Assembly (NCBI RefSeq): GCF_002115805.1
Contig: NZ_JFKC01000009.1
Span: 1-64,000, forward strand
DNA from: Marivita geojedonensis
GTDB lineage: Bacteria; Pseudomonadota; Alphaproteobacteria; Rhodobacterales; Rhodobacteraceae
Direction: 5' to 3'
Length of the DNA: 64,000 nt
Shown here: positions 17,162-25,476 of the stretch, in pieces
How the letters are laid out: every line of letters begins with the position of its first letter
Numbering within the stretch: the first letter of the stretch is position 1
The notes under the pieces: generated by a model
What the model saw: only the letters and a program-made list of their open reading frames with translations
Database searches by the model: none
Told to the model about the DNA's origin: nothing
Translations under genes and position numbers: made by a program

Positions 17162-18523
17162 TCACACCGGAATTTGTCTGAGCTTGGCAAGTTTGCGGAG
17201 GTTCTGGACTGTTGCTGCGAGGTGGAACTCGTCCTTGGCGCCGTTTGGTCCTCTAAGGCGGAGGCGGTCGAGGCCGATAATGCGTTTGAGGTGGGCGAAG
17301 AGCATCTCTACCTTCTTTCTCGCGTAGCTGGAGGCGACATAGGCATCTGTCTTCGCGATATCCCGTGCTTTTTGGCGGGCGTCTTCATGCCTGGATCGGG
17401 CGATCTTCCGTGTCACCTGTTTCGGCGTGCATCGGGGCTTCAGCTGACACGCCGCGCAATCCTGTTTCCGGGCGTAGTATTTCTTGAAGCCATCCTTGCC
17501 GAACGCCGGGCGCCCCTTTGAGATGTTTCGCCAGTACGGCTTCAGTTCCTTACCGCCGGGACATTTGTATGCATCGATGTCGGGATCATAGTTGAACTCG
17601 GTGGCAGGAAAGGCGCCGTCCTTGCGCTCGGACTTGTCGAAGACCGGGATGTGGGGTTCGATGCCTTGCTCTTTCACAAGCCAGCCAAGCATCTCCGCCG
17701 CACCATAGGCCGTGTCTGCGGCCAGCAGCCATGGGTGTAGGTCGAAACGATCCTGTGTTCTCACCAGCATGTCGCGCACGGCACCAACTTCCGCCTGCCG
17801 TATCGGCGCAGTCGCTTCGACATCCACGATGATCGCATGGTCCAGATCGACGAGGTAGTTGGTGCTGTACGCAAAGAAGGGCCTGTCTCCGTTGGCGCCA
17901 GTCAATCGCGCGGCCGGGTCGGCGGGCGAGATCGCCTTCGGCTTTACCGGTGTCGCCGCGCCGAAGGCCGCATCATCGAGCGTGTCGAGGTATTCCTGCG
18001 TCGCCCGGTTTACCGCATCTGCTGCAGACCAGCCCGAGAAGTCCACCTTCGTATAACGGCTGGCATCAGCCTTGATGAGCGAAGCATCTGCTCCAAAGCT
18101 CTCGCCGCCGACCAGTCCCTCGGCAATGCAGCGCGCCAGTACCTGCTCGAACAGATGCCGGAAGAGGTTGCTGTCCCGGAAACGTCCGTGTCGGTTCTTA
18201 GAAAAGGTGGAGTGATCGGGCACTGCGTCCGTCAGATCGAGACGACAGAACCAGCGATACGCAAGGTTCAGATGCACCTCTTCACAGAGCCGCCGCTCAG
18301 ACCGGATGCCAAAGGCGTAGCCGACGATCAGCATACGGATCATCAACTCGGGATCGACCGAGGGTCGCCCCGTCGAACTGTAGAACGGCGCGAGATGCTC
18401 ACGCATGTCACCAAGCTCGACAAACCGGTCGATCGACCGCAACAGGTGATCAGCAGGAACGTGATCCTCAATGCTGAACTCGTAGAACAAAGCCCTCTGA
18501 GCAACCTGCTTCGGTCCCATCAT
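17162..18523 (-). CDS. IS1182-family transposase
   Basis: A 453-residue DDE transposase. An N-terminal DUF772-like region (GRPSVDPELMIRMLIVGYAF) recognises the ends. The catalytic triad can be read as Asp146 (FGADASLIKADAS), Asp270 (LLAADTAYGAAEM) and Glu406 (KKVEMLFAHLKRI). A Cys-rich insertion before the Glu (Cys321, Cys356, Cys359, Cys365) may bind zinc. No frameshift or stop interrupts the frame, so the enzyme may be active. Right and left ends are 76 and 68 bp from the coding region. Confidence 0.93.
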   Translation of the reverse strand: MMGPKQVAQRALFYEFSIEDHVPADHLLRSIDRFVELGDMREHLAPFYSSTGRPSVDPELMIRMLIVGYAFGIRSERRLCEEVHLNLAYRWFCRLDLTDAVPDHSTFSKNRHGRFRDSNLFRHLFEQVLARCIAEGLVGGESFGADASLIKADASRYTKVDFSGWSAADAVNRATQEYLDTLDDAAFGAATPVKPKAISPADPAARLTGANGDRPFFAYSTNYLVDLDHAIIVDVEATAPIRQAEVGAVRDMLVRTQDRFDLHPWLLAADTAYGAAEMLGWLVKEQGIEPHIPVFDKSERKDGAFPATEFNYDPDIDAYKCPGGKELKPYWRNISKGRPAFGKDGFKKYYARKQDCAACQLKPRCTPKQVTRKIARSRHEDARQKARDIAKTDAYVASSYARKKVEMLFAHLKRIIGLDRLRLRGPNGAKDEFHLAATVQNLRKLAKLRQIPV

Positions 18524-18581
18524 CGCCAGATCTCCCTTGCCTCAGGGCAAGTGAATCAGCCGATCACGCAACGCTCAAGCA

Positions 18582-18599
18582 GAGTTTTTCAACAACATC
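18582..18599 (-). repeat. IS right terminal inverted repeat
   Basis: 18 bp, the partner of 17094-17111. Followed by CAAA at 18600-18603, the second copy of the candidate target duplicate. It lies 24 bp beyond the stop codon of the membrane protein at 18623. Confidence 0.85.
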
Positions 18600-18622
18600 C
18601 AAACAAAGCCGCCATTCTCCAA

Positions 18623-19171
18623 TTATGGACGAACGTCCGCTTCAGAGAGACGTGTCCGGTTAAACCCTACCAGAAGCGTCAGCAGCACAGCCACGGTTGT
18701 TAAAGCGGATTTAAGAATTGTGGCTGAACTCGTGGCATAAACCAGTGGCACGGAAATCTCTGGCCAGCTCCAAATCATGGCCGCGATACCAAGGTTCTCG
18801 ACATAATCGAACAGAGCACTGCCAACCGAAAAGGCAATGCCGAAGTGGACAAGTATTCTGTTTGGCATGCTTTGCCCAAACCAGCAGATCGTTGCGATTA
18901 AAGTCAACGCGAGCATGAATGGATAAACTGTGTCCAAAGCGATCTGGTGACTGAGATAATACGCGCGCCCTTCCACTCCCAACGCTTCGAGAAGCGTCGC
19001 CGCCTCTGCGGGGTCATAGCCGAAAGGACGCATGTCGAATGGGACGTGCCCTGAGGCCGCTTCGATATGGGCGAGCGTGACATTGATCATCAGAAAATAG
19101 ACTGATGCACCTATCAGCCCTGAGACAACCGCAACTTTTCCAATATGTTTTGACAGATTTCTGTTCGTCAT
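18623..19171 (-). CDS. Four-helix membrane protein of unknown function
   Basis: A 182-residue protein with about four membrane segments (VAVVSGLIGASVYFLMINV, VYPFMLALTLIATICWF, LVHFGIAFSVGSALFDYV, TILKSALTTVAVLLTLLVGF). I do not recognise the family. ATG 19171 has a good ribosome site (GGAG, 8 bp upstream). Base composition is poorer in GC than the flanking chromosome. It is divergent from the Crp-like regulator at 19250 across a 78-bp spacer, so that regulator may control it. The IS ends 24 bp beyond its stop, so the gene survived the insertion. Confidence 0.6.
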   Translation of the reverse strand: MTNRNLSKHIGKVAVVSGLIGASVYFLMINVTLAHIEAASGHVPFDMRPFGYDPAEAATLLEALGVEGRAYYLSHQIALDTVYPFMLALTLIATICWFGQSMPNRILVHFGIAFSVGSALFDYVENLGIAAMIWSWPEISVPLVYATSSATILKSALTTVAVLLTLLVGFNRTRLSEADVRP

Positions 19172-19249
19172 TTTGTAAACTCCTTGATCCGTGCCACACA
19201 TGCCCTCAGACGCGGTTACCCGCATTATCATTTGATAAGGCACGCTCGG

Positions 19250-19822
19250 ATGGATTTACGGACGTTTCTGATGCAGTCTCCCGACCTGTCAGATATGGCT
19301 TGCGCGGAGGATTTTGCGTCTGATTGGAAACGAATGCGTTTGGACAAGGGGGCGCACCTTACCCGGCAGGAACAGCCCGAAACAGACGAATTCGTTCTGT
19401 TGGAAGGGTGCTTGGTGAGCAGTATTTGTGACCAAGACGGCAAAGAAGTCTGCGTCGGGTTCTATGTGGGTCCCTGCGTTATCACCCCGAATATCGCTCG
19501 AACGCGCGACGGTGTCTCGCTCGTGTCTATTGCGGCAACGACCGATGCCCTGCTTGCAAGGATCGACAGTGATCTACTTTCAAATCGGATGATTTCATCG
19601 GAACCCATCCGAAATTGGGCCAATGGGGTTCTGCGGGACGCGCTCAGCCGCAAGGTAGATCGAGAGTGGTGCCTCGCCGCTCTTAAAGGGGCTGAGCGGC
19701 TCACTTGGTTTCGCCAGGCATTCCCCGGCTATGAAGACATCTTTCCCCATATGCTGATTGCATCCTTTTTGGGGATCACACCCGTCACAATGAGCCGTTT
19801 ACGCACCAGCGACAAACACTGA
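19250..19822 (+). CDS. Crp/Fnr-like transcriptional regulator
   Basis: A 190-residue protein with a cyclic-nucleotide-binding-type beta-barrel (VLLEGCLVSSICDQDGKEVC, GFYVGPCVITP) and a short C-terminal helix-turn-helix ending in MLIASFLGITPVTMSRLR. That end matches small Crp-family members in which the DNA-binding domain is truncated compared with E. coli Crp. It lacks the FNR iron-sulfur cysteine cluster. ATG 19250 was chosen; an earlier in-frame ATG would run into the divergent promoter. Its likely target is the adjacent divergent membrane protein, or itself. Confidence 0.75.
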   Translation: MDLRTFLMQSPDLSDMACAEDFASDWKRMRLDKGAHLTRQEQPETDEFVLLEGCLVSSICDQDGKEVCVGFYVGPCVITPNIARTRDGVSLVSIAATTDALLARIDSDLLSNRMISSEPIRNWANGVLRDALSRKVDREWCLAALKGAERLTWFRQAFPGYEDIFPHMLIASFLGITPVTMSRLRTSDKH

Positions 19823-20264
19823 CAGAAAGCAGCCAATCGTGCGTCTTGCAGCGCCGGTCAAATAGGGCTCTGTGAAGACATCGCGCCTTCGCCATGGGCT
19901 GCACGAGGTGCTTGGGGTGCGCAGGTGCAACCGCGCGTTGCCTTTGGCTGGGCACGCGTTCATGCGATACATCGTGTGTTCCTCGGGTCGGGTCCCGAAG
20001 CTGTTTCCGAAAAAAGAGGTGACGTCACCTGAGTTGGGTGGACATCCTCTCCCCCGTGCAGAGCCCATGAGGCTCCGAACCTGTACCCCGAAGGGCCTGT
20101 TGAGACGCGTCTCTCATGGTCTGAACGCACATTAAGCGTCCGTAGAGAGAGGGTAGTCGCCTGGGGTGTTCCGCCAAAAGACGGAACGGGTCTCGGATCC
20201 GATGTGCAGGACACTCGGCGCGCTTGGTTAACAAACACGGAATGGATCGTGCGCTTCCCGGGAC
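19823..20264. other. 442-bp non-coding stretch with palindromes
   Basis: No gene can be supported. The stretch has a perfect 14-bp palindrome AGGTGACGTCACCT (20017-20030) and a GTTCCG/CGGAAC hairpin with an eight-base loop (20168-20187). Open frames on both strands lack start signals. It may be decayed mobile DNA or contain an unrecognised structured RNA. Confidence 0.45.
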
Positions 20265-20909
20265 TTACCGCGACAGCTGTGCGGCTTCGCGCGCCAGTTC
20301 TTCGATGGCTTTCCAGTCGCCTTTGGCCACCAGATCCTTGGGTGCCACCCAGCTGCCGCCGCAGCACAGCACGTTGGACAGACCAAGGTAGTCCGGCGCG
20401 TTCTTCATCGAAACGCCGCCGGTCGGGCAGAACCGGACCTGCGGGATCGGTGCGCCGATGGCCTTGAGCGCGGGCGCGCCGCCATTGGCTTCGGCGGGAA
20501 AGAATTTCTGCACGGTGTAGCCGCGCTCAAGCAGTGCCATCGCCTCCGACGCGGTCGCTGCCCCCGGCAGGAGCGGCAGGTCCGCCGCCTCGCAGGCGTC
20601 GAGCAACCGGTCGGTGGCGCCGGGTGACACCCCGAACCAGGCACCAGCGGCAACAGCGTTCTGTACGTCCTCAGGGGTGAGCAGGGTGCCAGCCCCCACG
20701 ACGCCGCCTTCGACCTGCGCCATTTCGCGGATCACGTCCAGCGCCGCTTCGGTGCGCAGGGTGACTTCGAGCACCGGCAAGCCCCCCGCAACAAGCGCTT
20801 CTGCCAGGGGACGGGCGACGCTCGCATCGTCCACCACCAGCACGGGGATGATCGGCGCAAGGCGGCAGAGTTTTTCGCTTTTGACACTGGCTTGAAGAGG
20901 CGTAATCAT
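20265..20909 (-). CDS. eda: KDPG aldolase (2-dehydro-3-deoxy-phosphogluconate aldolase)
   Basis: A 214-residue class I aldolase that splits KDPG into pyruvate and glyceraldehyde 3-phosphate, the last step of the Entner-Doudoroff pathway. Motifs: PVLEVTLRTEAAL (catalytic Glu), GAGTLLTPEDV, and the Schiff-base lysine in VQKFFPAEANGG. PTGGV near the C-terminus binds phosphate. It starts 42 bp after edd on the same strand and is surely cotranscribed with it. Confidence 0.95.
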   Translation of the reverse strand: MITPLQASVKSEKLCRLAPIIPVLVVDDASVARPLAEALVAGGLPVLEVTLRTEAALDVIREMAQVEGGVVGAGTLLTPEDVQNAVAAGAWFGVSPGATDRLLDACEAADLPLLPGAATASEAMALLERGYTVQKFFPAEANGGAPALKAIGAPIPQVRFCPTGGVSMKNAPDYLGLSNVLCCGGSWVAPKDLVAKGDWKAIEELAREAAQLSR

Positions 20910-20951
20910 ATTGTTTTCCTGTTGCTTGTGGCGCTGTCTTGATGTGATGCG

Positions 20952-22763
20952 TTAAACAACGACACCCGCGCCGAATTCTGCCAATCCCACGTTTTCGCGG
21001 AAGGCTGCAAAAAGCTCGCGCCCGACACCGTGACCATTGCCGCTCAGATCGGCTGTCGCCGGTTCGCGCTGGTCGAAATCTTCCGCCAGACAGTCGATCT
21101 TGCCACTGACGGCATCGACACGCAGCACATCACCATCGCGCACCCGCGCCAATGGGCCACCCTTGGCCGCTTCGGGCGAGACATGGATGGCCGAGGGCAC
21201 CTTGCCCGATGCGCCGGACATGCGACCGTCGGTGACAAGAGCCACCTTCAGCCCGCGATCCTGAAGCACCGCGAGAGTGGGGGTCAGGCTGTGCAGTTCC
21301 GGCATTCCGTTGGAGCTGGGGCCCTGGAAGCGGACCACCACAACGGTGTCTTCGGTGAACTCGCCGTTTTTGAACGCGGTTTTCACGTCTTCCTGGTCGT
21401 GGAACACGCGGGCCTTGGCTTCGATCACGTGGCGTTCCGGGGCGACGGCCGAGGTTTTCATCATGCCTTTGCCCAGATTGCCTGCAAGCTGCTTGAGGCC
21501 ACCCGTGGGCTGGAAGGGATCGCTTGCGGGGCGGAGGATCCTGTCGTTCTGCGTCTCGCCTGCGCCGGGGCCGTAGACCACGCGCCCGTCCGCAACTTTG
21601 GGTTCCTGCGTATAAAGGTGCAGCCCGTCACCGGCGACGGTTTTGACCTCTTCGTGCAAGAGACCGTTTTTGAGCAGTTCGCCGATCATGAAGCCCAGAC
21701 CACCCGCAGCGTGGAAGTGATTCACATCGGCCAGACCATTCGGATAGACCTTGGCCATCAGCGGCGTGACCGAGGAGATGTCTTCGAAATCCTCGAGCCG
21801 CAGTTCCACACCCGCCGCCCGTGCCATCGCGGGCAGGTGCAGCACAAGGTTGGTGGAGCCGCCTGTGGCCATGAGGCCGACGATGCCGTTCACAAACGCT
21901 TTCTCATCGAGCACGTCGCAGACTGGGCGGTAGTCGTTGCCAAGCTGGGTGATCTCGAGCGCGCGTTCCGTGCCTGCCACTGTCAGCGCTTCGCGCAGCG
22001 GGGTGCCCGGATTGACAAAGCTGCTGCCGGGCAGGTGCAGGCCCATGAATTCCATCAGCATCTGGTTGGAATTTGCGGTGCCGTAGAAAGTGCAGGTGCC
22101 GGGGCTGTGGTAAGAGGCCATTTCGGCCTTCATCAGCTCATCGCGGCCCACTTCACCGGCAGCGAATTTCTGGCGGACTTTGGCCTTTTCATCGTTCGGC
22201 AGACCAGAGCGCATGGGGCCAGCGGGAATAAAGATGCCCGGCAGGTAACCGAAGGTTCCAGCCGCAATCACGAGGCCCGGCACGATCTTGTCGCAGACAC
22301 CGAGATAGAGCGCGGAATCGAACGTGTTGTGGCTGAGCGCCACCCCGGCGGCCAGCGCGATCACGTCGCGCGAGAAAAGCGACAGTTCCATCCCGACCTG
22401 ACCCTGTGTGACGCCGTCGCACATGGCGGGCACGCCGCCTGCGACCTGTGCCGTCCCACCGGCAGCGCGGGCTGCGTTGCGGATGATGTCGGGGTATTTC
22501 TCGAACGGCTGGTGCGCCGACAGCATGTCATTATAGGCGGTGACGATGCCGATATTCGGGCTGCGTTCAGTTGCCAGCTTGTCCTGATCCTGACCCATAG
22601 CCGCATAGGCATGGGCCTGGTTTCCGCAGCTCAGATGGGCGCGACGCGGGCCTTCCGCAGCGGCCTGGCGCATCCGGTCCATGTAACGGCCGCGGGAGGT
22701 CTCAGAGCGTTCCTGAACACGCTCTGTCACCCGTTTGATCGTGTCGTTCAGCGAGTGTGCCAT
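20952..22763 (-). CDS. edd: Phosphogluconate dehydratase
   Basis: A 603-residue IlvD/Edd-family iron-sulfur dehydratase converting 6-phosphogluconate to KDPG. Cluster cysteines are visible in [30 protein letters not shown] and [31 protein letters not shown] is the C-terminal family signature. ATG 22763 follows GGAGG at 7 bp; an ATG five codons upstream would remove that ribosome site. First gene of edd-eda. A perfect dyad GTTAGCGCTAAC lies about 50 bp upstream of the start. Confidence 0.96.
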   Translation of the reverse strand: MAHSLNDTIKRVTERVQERSETSRGRYMDRMRQAAAEGPRRAHLSCGNQAHAYAAMGQDQDKLATERSPNIGIVTAYNDMLSAHQPFEKYPDIIRNAARAAGGTAQVAGGVPAMCDGVTQGQVGMELSLFSRDVIALAAGVALSHNTFDSALYLGVCDKIVPGLVIAAGTFGYLPGIFIPAGPMRSGLPNDEKAKVRQKFAAGEVGRDELMKAEMASYHSPGTCTFYGTANSNQMLMEFMGLHLPGSSFVNPGTPLREALTVAGTERALEITQLGNDYRPVCDVLDEKAFVNGIVGLMATGGSTNLVLHLPAMARAAGVELRLEDFEDISSVTPLMAKVYPNGLADVNHFHAAGGLGFMIGELLKNGLLHEEVKTVAGDGLHLYTQEPKVADGRVVYGPGAGETQNDRILRPASDPFQPTGGLKQLAGNLGKGMMKTSAVAPERHVIEAKARVFHDQEDVKTAFKNGEFTEDTVVVVRFQGPSSNGMPELHSLTPTLAVLQDRGLKVALVTDGRMSGASGKVPSAIHVSPEAAKGGPLARVRDGDVLRVDAVSGKIDCLAEDFDQREPATADLSGNGHGVGRELFAAFRENVGLAEFGAGVVV

Positions 22764-22811
22764 TTTGCCTCCGCGCAAGATCAGCCATTTCCTTAGGGGT
22801 CATGTAGTGAA

Positions 22812-22823
22812 GTTAGCGCTAAC
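22812..22823. promoter_or_regulatory. LacI-type operator candidate upstream of edd
   Basis: A perfect 12-bp palindrome GTTAGC|GCTAAC with a central CG-containing core, as LacI-family regulators prefer. It lies in the 207-bp divergent spacer between edd-eda and the lipoprotein gene. A sugar-responsive repressor of the Entner-Doudoroff genes is the simplest reading, but no regulator gene is adjacent. Confidence 0.45.
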
Positions 22824-22970
22824 AGTAAACCCCTCCCTGTGCCAGACCTCAGCGGCGGCAAAACAGCAGAATTGCCGTAAATTGTACCGTTTTCGCCCAG
22901 ATACGGTCGATTTGCCGGGGCAGGTTGTACCGTGAGGACAAGAGCACGCGTCCCGGAGAAGGAGGCAAAA

Positions 22971-23606
22971 ATGGGTATCCTGACAAAAACGCTGCTTGGC
23001 GTGATTCTGGCGTTTTCGCTGACCGCCTGTGGCAGTGCGCCGACGGCCAGCCGGTTTGCCACGCCCGACGACACGATGGTGGGGCAGGCTCCGCCGGATG
23101 TGTGGGTCGAGAGTTTTACCGTGTCGGTGCCGCGTTCGCTCAAGGTCAATGAGCGCAACCTGTATTATCCGCGTGGCGATATCGTCTGGCGCGGCGAGCC
23201 GCGTGGTGACCGTCATGCCCAGGTCAAAGCGATCTTCGAAGCGGGCCTGCGCCGGGCTACGCCGCGTGTGAGCGGTGCCACGGCTGTCCGTATGGATGTG
23301 CAGGTTCTGCGGTTCCACGCGCTGTCGGAGAAAGCGCGCTACACGGTGGGCGGGGTGCACGATATCGATTTCCGCTACCGGCTTGTGGATATTGCCACCG
23401 GTCAGCAGATCGGGCCGACCAAAGAGGTCAATGCCGATCTCGACGCGTTGGCCGGACAGGCGGCAATGGCCGCCGAGGGGCGTGGTGACACTCAGAAGGC
23501 GCGGATCACTGCCCATCTTGAACGGGTGTTCGTCGAAGAGCTGACGCGCCCGGGTGGCCATGTGACGGCAAAGCTGGGGCTTTTGCAGCAGATCAACGAT
23601 CTATGA
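22971..23606 (+). CDS. Putative lipoprotein (DUF6778-like)
   Basis: A 211-residue exported protein. The type II signal peptide MGILTKTLLGVILAFSLTAC ends in the lipobox LTAC with Cys20 as the lipidation site. The mature part has RSLKVNERNLYYPRGDIVWRG and a repeat-free C-terminal domain. I do not know a function. GGAGG lies 6 bp before ATG 22971. It is divergent from edd-eda. Confidence 0.72.
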   Translation: MGILTKTLLGVILAFSLTACGSAPTASRFATPDDTMVGQAPPDVWVESFTVSVPRSLKVNERNLYYPRGDIVWRGEPRGDRHAQVKAIFEAGLRRATPRVSGATAVRMDVQVLRFHALSEKARYTVGGVHDIDFRYRLVDIATGQQIGPTKEVNADLDALAGQAAMAAEGRGDTQKARITAHLERVFVEELTRPGGHVTAKLGLLQQINDL

Positions 23607-23657
23607 CATCACCGATCGGGCTTTCCCCTTTGGAGCGAGGGGCGTAAAGGGGGCGGT

Positions 23658-24854
23658 ATGACACCGTCCCCTTTGCCCGTTCTCCGACTCAAACCCAAGA
23701 CCAAGCCGCAGGCGATCCGGCGCGGCTATCCCTGGGTCTATGCCAACGAGGTCGTCACCGACCGCCGCACCCGTGCGATGTCGCCGGGAACGATCGCGCT
23801 GCTGGAGGACGCGGACCGCAGTCCCCTGGCCCTTGTCGGGGTGAACCCGAACTCCAAGATCATCGGCCGCGTGCTGGACGGACCCGACGCGGCACATCCG
23901 GATCAGGCGTGGTTTGCAGCTCGGTTGCGCAAGGCTCTGTCGTTGCGGGAGCGGCTGTTCCCGACTCCGTTCTATCGTCTGGTCCATGCGGAAGCGGATG
24001 GGTTGCCCGGGGTGATCATCGACCGGTTCGGTGACATTGCCGTGGTGCAGCCCAACGCCGCGTGGGCCGATGCCCTGCTGGCCGACCTGGCGGCGGCGCT
24101 TGCCGAGGTGACGGGTGTGACCACGATCCTGAAGAATGCAGGCGGGCGCGGGCGCGCGCTTGAAGGGCTGGACGATGTTGACGCGGTGCTTCTGGGCGCC
24201 GCGCCGTCGGCGCCGGTTCCGGTGGAGATGAACGGTGCCACCTACATGGCCGATCTGATGGGAGGCCAGAAGACCGGTCTGTTCTTCGACCAGCGCCCGA
24301 ACCATGCCTTTGCGTCCGGTCTGGCACAGGATGCGCGGGTGCTCGATGTGTTTTCCCATGTCGGAGGCTTCGGCCTTGCCGCGCTGGCGGGAGGCGCGGT
24401 GTCGGCACAGTGTGTCGATGGGTCTGAGGCCGCGCTCGATCTGGCTGAGCAAGGGGCCGCGCGGATGGGAGCGGCGGACAAGCTGACCACCACCAAGGGC
24501 GATGCCTTTGAAGTTCTGACCGCGCTTGGCGAAGAGACTGCGACGTTCGATCTGGTCGTCTGCGACCCGCCTGCCTTTGCGCCCTCCCACAAAGCGCGAG
24601 AGGCAGGGCTGCGCGCCTATGAGCGGGTGGCGCGTCTGGCCGCGCCGCTGGTGGCCGAGGACGGGTATCTCGTTCTGTGCTCCTGTTCGCACGCGGCAGA
24701 CCTGTCGGCTTTCACCGGCGCATGTCTGCGTGGCATCGGCCGGGCTGGGCGTCGGGCGCAGCTGATCCACACCGGGCAGGCAGGGCCGGATCATCCGCTT
24801 CTGCCGCAGCTGGCAGAATCGGGATACCTTAAAGCGCTGTTCTTCCGGCTGTGA
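23658..24854 (+). CDS. RlmI-like class I SAM-dependent rRNA methyltransferase
   Basis: A 398-residue cytosine-C5 methyltransferase-type protein. An N-terminal PUA-like part (RRGYPWVYANEV) is followed by a linker domain (HAEADGLPGVIIDRFGDIAV). The SAM-binding Rossmann fold has DVFSHVGGFGLAALAGGA and the catalytic-loop motif CDPPAFAPSHK. E. coli RlmI modifies 23S rRNA C1962, but the exact target here is inferred. The stop overlaps the PIN gene start as GTGA, coupling the two. Confidence 0.87.
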   Translation: MTPSPLPVLRLKPKTKPQAIRRGYPWVYANEVVTDRRTRAMSPGTIALLEDADRSPLALVGVNPNSKIIGRVLDGPDAAHPDQAWFAARLRKALSLRERLFPTPFYRLVHAEADGLPGVIIDRFGDIAVVQPNAAWADALLADLAAALAEVTGVTTILKNAGGRGRALEGLDDVDAVLLGAAPSAPVPVEMNGATYMADLMGGQKTGLFFDQRPNHAFASGLAQDARVLDVFSHVGGFGLAALAGGAVSAQCVDGSEAALDLAEQGAARMGAADKLTTTKGDAFEVLTALGEETATFDLVVCDPPAFAPSHKAREAGLRAYERVARLAAPLVAEDGYLVLCSCSHAADLSAFTGACLRGIGRAGRRAQLIHTGQAGPDHPLLPQLAESGYLKALFFRL

Positions 24855-25432
24855 AGGTCTGCCTCGACACCTGCGTTCTGTATCCGACGGTGATGCGCGA
24901 AGTGTTGCTGGGCGTTGCAGCGCAGGGTCTGTTCGAGCCGATCTGGTCCGAGCGCATCCTCGGGGAATGGTCCCGTGCGGCGGCCAAGCTGGGGCCAGCC
25001 GGTCAGGTGCAGGCGGATGCCGAGATTGCCATGGTCACCGCCCGCTGGCCGCGCGCCAAGGTCACGCCACAGGCGGGCCTGCTGGACCGGTTGTGGTTGC
25101 CGGACGCCAATGACGTGCATGTGCTGGCTGCGGCCATCGCAGGTCATGCTGATGTCATCATCACGGTCAATGCCAAGGATTTTCCGCGCAATATTCTGGC
25201 GGAAGAAGGGCTGTCCCGATCCGACCCGGATGCGTTTCTTGTCGGGCTCCATGCCAGTGCGCCGGACGCCGTGGCCCGTGCCGTGGCATTGGTGCATGAG
25301 GAAGCCAACCGCCGGTCCGGCGAGGTGTGGGATCTGCGCAAGCTGATGAAGAAGGCCCGCCTGCCGCGCCTTGGCAAAGCACTTACCGCCGACGGCCGCG
25401 ATTATTCGCAGAATAATCGGGCACCCGTTTAG
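24851..25432 (+). CDS. PIN domain protein
   Basis: A 193-residue protein with a PIN nuclease pattern: Asp6 in CLDTCVLYP, a mid acidic site, then DANDVHVLAAAIAGHADVIITVNAKDF. The start is GTG 24851, overlapping the RlmI-like stop by 4 bp. PIN domains cut RNA; most are toxins of VapBC pairs, but no antitoxin gene is adjacent and the length exceeds VapC (~130), so it is more likely a housekeeping or solitary RNase. Confidence 0.75.
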   Translation: MKVCLDTCVLYPTVMREVLLGVAAQGLFEPIWSERILGEWSRAAAKLGPAGQVQADAEIAMVTARWPRAKVTPQAGLLDRLWLPDANDVHVLAAAIAGHADVIITVNAKDFPRNILAEEGLSRSDPDAFLVGLHASAPDAVARAVALVHEEANRRSGEVWDLRKLMKKARLPRLGKALTADGRDYSQNNRAPV

Positions 25433-25476
25433 GATTTGTTAATGCGTGGATGAAGACAGGCGCGGGGCCGCGATGC

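Larger units (their letters stand above)
17094..18599 (-). mobile_element. IS1182-family-like insertion sequence (1506 bp)
   Basis: One intact transposase gene is bounded by imperfect 18-bp terminal inverted repeats that match at 16 of 18 positions. The left end is GATGCTGTTGAAAAAGTC at 17094-17111; the right end (read on the minus strand) is GATGTTGTTGAAAAACTC at 18582-18599. The sequence CAAA flanks both ends (17090-17093 and 18600-18603) and is the likely 4-bp target duplication. Ends and frame are intact, suggesting recent insertion. Confidence 0.88.

Noticed and set aside
21030-22796. A 588-codon open frame opposite edd
   Set aside because: Antisense artefact of a strongly conserved gene.
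24851-25432. A VapC-type toxin-antitoxin pair
   Set aside because: No small antitoxin gene precedes or follows the PIN protein; it is coupled to a methyltransferase-like gene instead.
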